DNA of 64,000 nucleotides from an uncultured Eubacteriales bacterium (lineage in GTDB: Bacteria; Bacillota; Clostridia; Oscillospirales; Oscillospiraceae): positions 1-64,000 of the forward strand of contig URDJ01000008.1 in assembly GCA_900546615.1 (NCBI GenBank). The letters are read 5' to 3'. A program made the position numbers and the translations under genes. Below are positions 60,947 to 64,000 of this stretch, in pieces. Positions within the stretch are counted from its first letter, which is position 1, and each line of letters opens with the position of its first letter. The notes under the pieces were generated by a model. The model ran no database searches. It was not told the DNA's origin and saw only the letters and a program-made list of their open reading frames with translations.

Positions 60947-62338
60947 TTACATTTTGGGCACAGGATTCCCCTCCTTACGGCTTCTTTGAATAAGGCTCCT
61001 GCGTTCCCATATGCCGCTTTTGAAGTAGATAAAGCCCGCAAATGCCGGCAGAATTGGCGAAAGCGCCTGTCCATAATAGATGCCGGGGAATCCCATGCCC
61101 AGCGTAAAAGCCAAAATCCAACCTACGGGCAAACGGACCACAACTGCGTCCAGCAATGCATTCAACATAGCAACATTTGCTGCGCCCACTCCAATGGCAA
61201 AGGAATCCAGGGTATACATGGCCGCATAGATCAGACTGTTGACACTGCAGCAGACTCTCAGATAATAAACTCCGTCGGTCACAGCTTCCCGGCTATTACT
61301 GCCAAAGAGTAAAATCAACTGCTCTGCAAAAACCTGTACGCAAAGCACAACAGCGAGCGTCATGGCCATATTTACCAGCAGGCCGATTTTCACCACTTTT
61401 CGGGCGCGTTCTATTTGCTCTGCTCCCATGCATTGACCAACCATAGCCGTGACTGCCTGACCGACAGCCCAGCAAGGCATGCCGGCAAAGGTGTTGATTT
61501 GCAGGCCGACTCCGGATGCCGCAGACACAGAGGTTCCAAATTGATTGAGCATCCCGGTCACCAGCAAATAAGCCGTGTTGACTACAACCATCTGGATCGC
61601 CGCAGGCAACCCAATTTTCAGAATAGCAACTATCTTATCCCACTGGACCGTGAGCTTCTTGCATTTCGCCGTGCCAAATAACACATGGTACCGTTTCAGA
61701 TAAAAGAGCGAAATTACAAAAGAAATTCCCTGCGCTGTGACCGTCGCGCAGGCCGCTCCTTTTGTTCCCATCCCCAAGGGGCCCACCAATATGATGTCTA
61801 AACCAACATTGATGATAGTTGCAATGCCCACAAAGCAGAGCGGAGATTTGGAATCTCCCAAGCCTTTCAGGACAGAGCAAACTGCATTGTATCCGAAAAC
61901 AAATACAGTTCCATAGCAAATGATTTTCATATAATTACATGCGTCCCCCAATGCATCCGTCGGAACTTTTAACGCTCGAAAAAGGGGTTTATAACCAGCC
62001 AAGCTTATAACAGTCAAAAGGATCGACGCAGCCAGGGAGAGCATGGACAGCATTAGAAAAGTCTCCGCCTGGTCTTTTTTATTGTTCGCTCCTTTGTATT
62101 GAGCAATTAACACTGCTCCGCCCATCGTCATTCCAATACAAATGGAGTTGATAATGTAACAAAGTTTTGAGGCGTTGCTGATGGCCGCAAGACCTGTTTC
62201 GCCAACAAACTGTCCGACCACTAACATATCCACCACATTGTAGAATGATTGTAAGATATTCGCCAAAAGCAGCGGGAGAGCAAAAGCAATCAGCTTTTTG
62301 GGCACGCTCCCGCTCAATAAATTTTGCTCTTGTGTCAT
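60947..62338 (-). CDS. MATE family multidrug/Na+ efflux transporter
   Basis: 463 residues, twelve membrane helices in two halves. IAFALPLLLANILQSFYNVV near the N-terminus, VVGQFVGETGLAAISNASKL, QGISFVISLFYLKR, and in the second half GLPAAIQMVVVNTAYLL are typical MATE. It exports cationic drugs or toxins against Na+ or H+. Lower GC and different codon use than the neighbouring chromosome indicate acquisition. Start ATG 62338 behind AGGGGAA, immediately after an intrinsic terminator, so expression depends on read-through. Confidence 0.93.
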   Translation of the reverse strand: MTQEQNLLSGSVPKKLIAFALPLLLANILQSFYNVVDMLVVGQFVGETGLAAISNASKLCYIINSICIGMTMGGAVLIAQYKGANNKKDQAETFLMLSMLSLAASILLTVISLAGYKPLFRALKVPTDALGDACNYMKIICYGTVFVFGYNAVCSVLKGLGDSKSPLCFVGIATIINVGLDIILVGPLGMGTKGAACATVTAQGISFVISLFYLKRYHVLFGTAKCKKLTVQWDKIVAILKIGLPAAIQMVVVNTAYLLVTGMLNQFGTSVSAASGVGLQINTFAGMPCWAVGQAVTAMVGQCMGAEQIERARKVVKIGLLVNMAMTLAVVLCVQVFAEQLILLFGSNSREAVTDGVYYLRVCCSVNSLIYAAMYTLDSFAIGVGAANVAMLNALLDAVVVRLPVGWILAFTLGMGFPGIYYGQALSPILPAFAGFIYFKSGIWERRSLIQRSRKEGNPVPKM

Positions 62339-62358
62339 TAAAATTTCCCCTTCAAAAA

Positions 62359-62447
62359 ACAGAGGGCAGCACAATCCAGTGCGCCCTCTGTCTGCTTACT
62401 AAATAAACATAACAAAAGGCCACAGACAAAACATTGTCTGTGGCCTC
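62359..62447 (-). promoter_or_regulatory. Two tandem terminator hairpins in the MATE leader (attenuator)
   Basis: Hairpin 2 (AGGCCACAGACA, 62417-62428 with 62435-62446) comes first on the minus strand and is followed by TTTTGTT. Hairpin 1 (CAGAGGGC at 62360-62367 with 62383-62390) is followed by T6 and lies just before the MATE ribosome binding site. Together with the leader peptide they form an attenuator. Confidence 0.75.
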
Positions 62448-62527
62448 AATAGTTTATCTTCTCGTGTCAATTCGCAAAAAGGGTACAAAAACCAAAGGCA
62501 GCTGTTCTCTGCCCTGGCCTCCCGGTT

Positions 62528-62620
62528 TTACAAATCAACTTTCCGAAAAGGCTCCGCACAATGTTTCGTGGTATAAACTTGTGTGGAGCCAAAATCAATG
62601 CAGAATTTCCCGTACAACAT
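62528..62620 (-). CDS. Leader peptide of the MATE gene (30 residues)
   Basis: ATG at 62620 with AGAGGTG six bases upstream, then MLYGKFCIDFGSTQVYTTKH and CAEPFRKVDL, stop TAA. The coding sequence spans a stem-loop (62550-62561 with 62579-62590). A ribosome paused on it would change folding of the leader and could allow read-through of the two downstream terminators. Translational-attenuation leaders of this kind precede many antibiotic-inducible resistance genes. Function here is inferred from layout. Confidence 0.6.
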   Translation of the reverse strand: MLYGKFCIDFGSTQVYTTKHCAEPFRKVDL

Positions 62621-62644
62621 CGTGCTCACCTCTTTTCGCAATTA

Positions 62645-62673
62645 ATTGTAAGCATTTTAGCTGCCATTGTCAA
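62645..62673 (-). promoter_or_regulatory. Strong promoter for the leader-MATE transcript
   Basis: Minus strand consensus TTGACA and TACAAT with 17-base spacing, about 25 bases upstream of the leader ATG. Confidence 0.8.
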
Positions 62674-62716
62674 GGTGTCGGTACATTATAATGCATATTA
62701 TAATGTTTAGAGTTAA

Positions 62717-62959
62717 CGCATATATCAGCATTCCACGTCGGAGATCGTCGGCATCGACTCCCGGTATCACGCAAATATCGAGAACGAGGGCACGATCCCC
62801 AGTCTGCCGGTTATCATACAGCTTATCAAAGAGTGCGGGCTTCCCGTGGAACAGCACTTTAATCCAGAAGTTATGCGGGAGGAAAGCGCACAGCGACAGC
62901 GTATCGGCCACGAACTGAAACTTTGTCCGGAGCAGAGAGGCACAAGAATAAGCAAATAA
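62717..62959 (+). pseudogene. C-terminal fragment of an Xre-type helix-turn-helix regulator
   Basis: The plus frame reads VGIDSRYHANIENEGTIPSL and then PVIIQLIKECGLPVEQHF, the second half of the HTH and the following helices of the small Xre regulators common on conjugative elements. It ends at TAA 62957-62959. There is no start and the frame is closed by stops upstream, so the first half of the DNA-binding domain is lost. Confidence 0.65.
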
Positions 62960-63020
62960 AACGGATGGTGTGCGAGGACATCCTCTCTTTGTATATAATG
63001 TATTTAAAGGAGGAATTGCC

Positions 63021-63653
63021 TTGAACAAACATTATCCATTTGAAAATACGCCGCTGCCGTATGCATATGATGCCTTGGAACCGTACATAGACGAAAAGAC
63101 TATGCAGCTGCATCATGACAGACATCTGAAAACTTATACAGATAACCTGAACAGCATCCTGAAAAAATACCCTCAGCTTCAAACATTGACTCTTGAGCAG
63201 CTCATCTGTACCGCCGGGCAAATGTCGGGGACAGACTGTGTGGCGATTGCCCGCAATGCCGGCGGAGTATATAATCACCGATTCTTTTTCAATGGCATGT
63301 GCTCCGGTGGGAAAAAAGCACCCGAGGGCGCATTGGCCGTAGCCATTGGCCGCAGATTTGGCTCCCTGGACGCTTTTCGGGAGAAATTTACAGAGACGGC
63401 CCTGTCCGTTTTTGGCTCGGGATATGTTTGGCTGGTCAATGGCAAGCGGGGCCTTTGCCTCGTGACCACTGCCAATCAGGAAACACCGTTAAGAGCTGTA
63501 AAGCCACTTCTCAATTTAGACGTATGGGAGCATGCATACTATTTAAAACACTATAATAAGAGAGCGGACTACATCAATGACTGGTGGAACGTGGTAAACT
63601 GGGATCTGGCGGAGCAGGAGTACGGATGTAACAACACGTTGAGAGCCGAATGA
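63021..63653 (+). CDS. sodA: Iron/manganese superoxide dismutase
   Basis: 210 residues. Fe/Mn SOD with metal ligands in MQLHHDRHLKTY (His), VYNHRFFFNGM (His), and NLDVWEHAYYLKHYNKR (Asp and His). It converts superoxide to peroxide and oxygen. TTG start (MNKHYPFENTPLPYAYD) seven bases after GGAGG; a TATAAT lies at 62994-62999 with no clear -35. An oxygen-stress gene on the acquired segment of an anaerobe, separate from the MATE operon. Confidence 0.93.
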   Translation: MNKHYPFENTPLPYAYDALEPYIDEKTMQLHHDRHLKTYTDNLNSILKKYPQLQTLTLEQLICTAGQMSGTDCVAIARNAGGVYNHRFFFNGMCSGGKKAPEGALAVAIGRRFGSLDAFREKFTETALSVFGSGYVWLVNGKRGLCLVTTANQETPLRAVKPLLNLDVWEHAYYLKHYNKRADYINDWWNVVNWDLAEQEYGCNNTLRAE

Positions 63654-63716
63654 ACATCGTCTTATATGACACTCATACGGACATACTAAGTCCATCCCTA
63701 AAAGGAAGGCTGTGAC

Positions 63717-64000
63717 ATGAGTATGTCGGGACAGAAAGGTTTTGAGGGCTGGTACTTTAAGCATCAAAAAGGGGACGACATGGTCGCGTTCATCCCCGGG
63801 CAGGCAGAAAGCGGCGCGTTTATCCAACTGCTTTCGCAGGAAGGCGCCCGACAATTTGAGATATCCAATTTGACCATCCGTGACGGTATAATACGAGCGG
63901 ATGGATGCTGGTTTTCAAGGCAGGGGTGTCATATTTCGTTGCCCGGGGTCAGCGGCGAGATTGCCTACGGACAATTTGCGCCGCTCGGTTCCGATATCAT
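63717..64000 (+). CDS. Tocopherol cyclase-like family protein, N-terminal part
   Basis: 95 residues visible, running off the window. Opens SGQKGFEGWYFKHQKGDDMV with AFIPGQAESGAFIQLLSQEG, which matches the start of the bacterial tocopherol-cyclase-like (lipocalin-type) family. Such proteins in Firmicutes have no known reaction. Start ATG 63717 with AGGAAGG upstream. Confidence 0.7.
   Translation, partial: MSMSGQKGFEGWYFKHQKGDDMVAFIPGQAESGAFIQLLSQEGARQFEISNLTIRDGIIRADGCWFSRQGCHISLPGVSGEIAYGQFAPLGSDI

Noticed and set aside
62657-63028. 123-codon minus-strand ORF upstream of the MATE promoter
   Set aside because: Antisense of the Xre regulator fragment and overlaps the MATE promoter; no ribosome binding site or motif.

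Overview
The window is a GC-rich chromosomal stretch from a Gram-positive anaerobe of the class Clostridia. It is most like an Oscillospirales (Oscillospiraceae-type) gut bacterium. Reasons: GGAGG ribosome binding sites, very frequent TTG/GTG starts, a U32/maf/mreC/mreD/PBP2 cluster, an Nfn-type transhydrogenase, a DnaD/DnaI pair, a nucleoside BMP-ABC transporter under a purine riboswitch, EF-P next to an acidic CD1247-type protein, and SLH-domain surface-protein remains. Species is not determinable by eye. No rRNA, CRISPR array, intact insertion sequence or phage gene was seen.

Layout. 1-59 is the end of upp. 217-5403 (minus) holds two membrane proteins, a histidine phosphatase, cinA and thiI. 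5601-7423 is a frame-broken SLH/Ig-like surface protein. 7533-13675 (minus) holds comM, an HpcH/HpaI aldolase, aspS, hisS and mgsA. 13812-19996 (minus) is the cell-shape operon (U32 protein, maf, mreC, mreD, PBP2). 20128-23124 (plus) is DnaD-like, DnaI-like and a DUF2804 protein, read from a promoter that overlaps the divergent one. 23336-26983 is mixed metabolism (TspO, flavoprotein, EEP phosphatase, MBL hydrolase, small DMT protein). 27156-30100 (plus) is an ACT protein, homoserine dehydrogenase and aspartate kinase. 30148-32440 is an unknown protein, a CLC anion transporter and tRNA-Ser(CGA), followed by a MATE remnant. 32781-34805 (plus) is an uncharacterised three-gene membrane module ending in a PrsW-family protease; its first gene carries a frame lesion. 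34835-37120 (minus) is a fused NfnA-NfnB enzyme. 37271-43132 (minus) is a riboswitch-controlled nucleoside ABC transporter plus xanthine phosphoribosyltransferase. 43348-47757 holds a small membrane protein, an M3 peptidase, the acidic protein, efp and an aminopeptidase P. 47774-50671 (minus) is ComEA-like / response regulator / histidine kinase / GerMN lipoprotein. 50807-52396 is a D,D-carboxypeptidase. 52456-58449 (plus) is a five-gene operon starting with a GH3 glycosidase and rhamnulose-1-phosphate aldolase. 58509-60293 (minus) is a thioesterase and two membrane proteins.

Immediately after tRNA-fMet (60425-60502) base composition drops and the content changes to an acquired island. It holds fragments of a serine recombinase and of a Vat/CatB-type acetyltransferase, a MATE efflux gene behind a 30-codon leader peptide and two terminator hairpins, a fragment of an Xre-type regulator, a superoxide dismutase, and the start of a tocopherol-cyclase-like gene that runs off the window.

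Points most worth following: the leader-peptide/attenuator in front of the MATE gene, the PrsW membrane module, the multiply frame-broken surface protein, and the decayed resistance island at tRNA-fMet.
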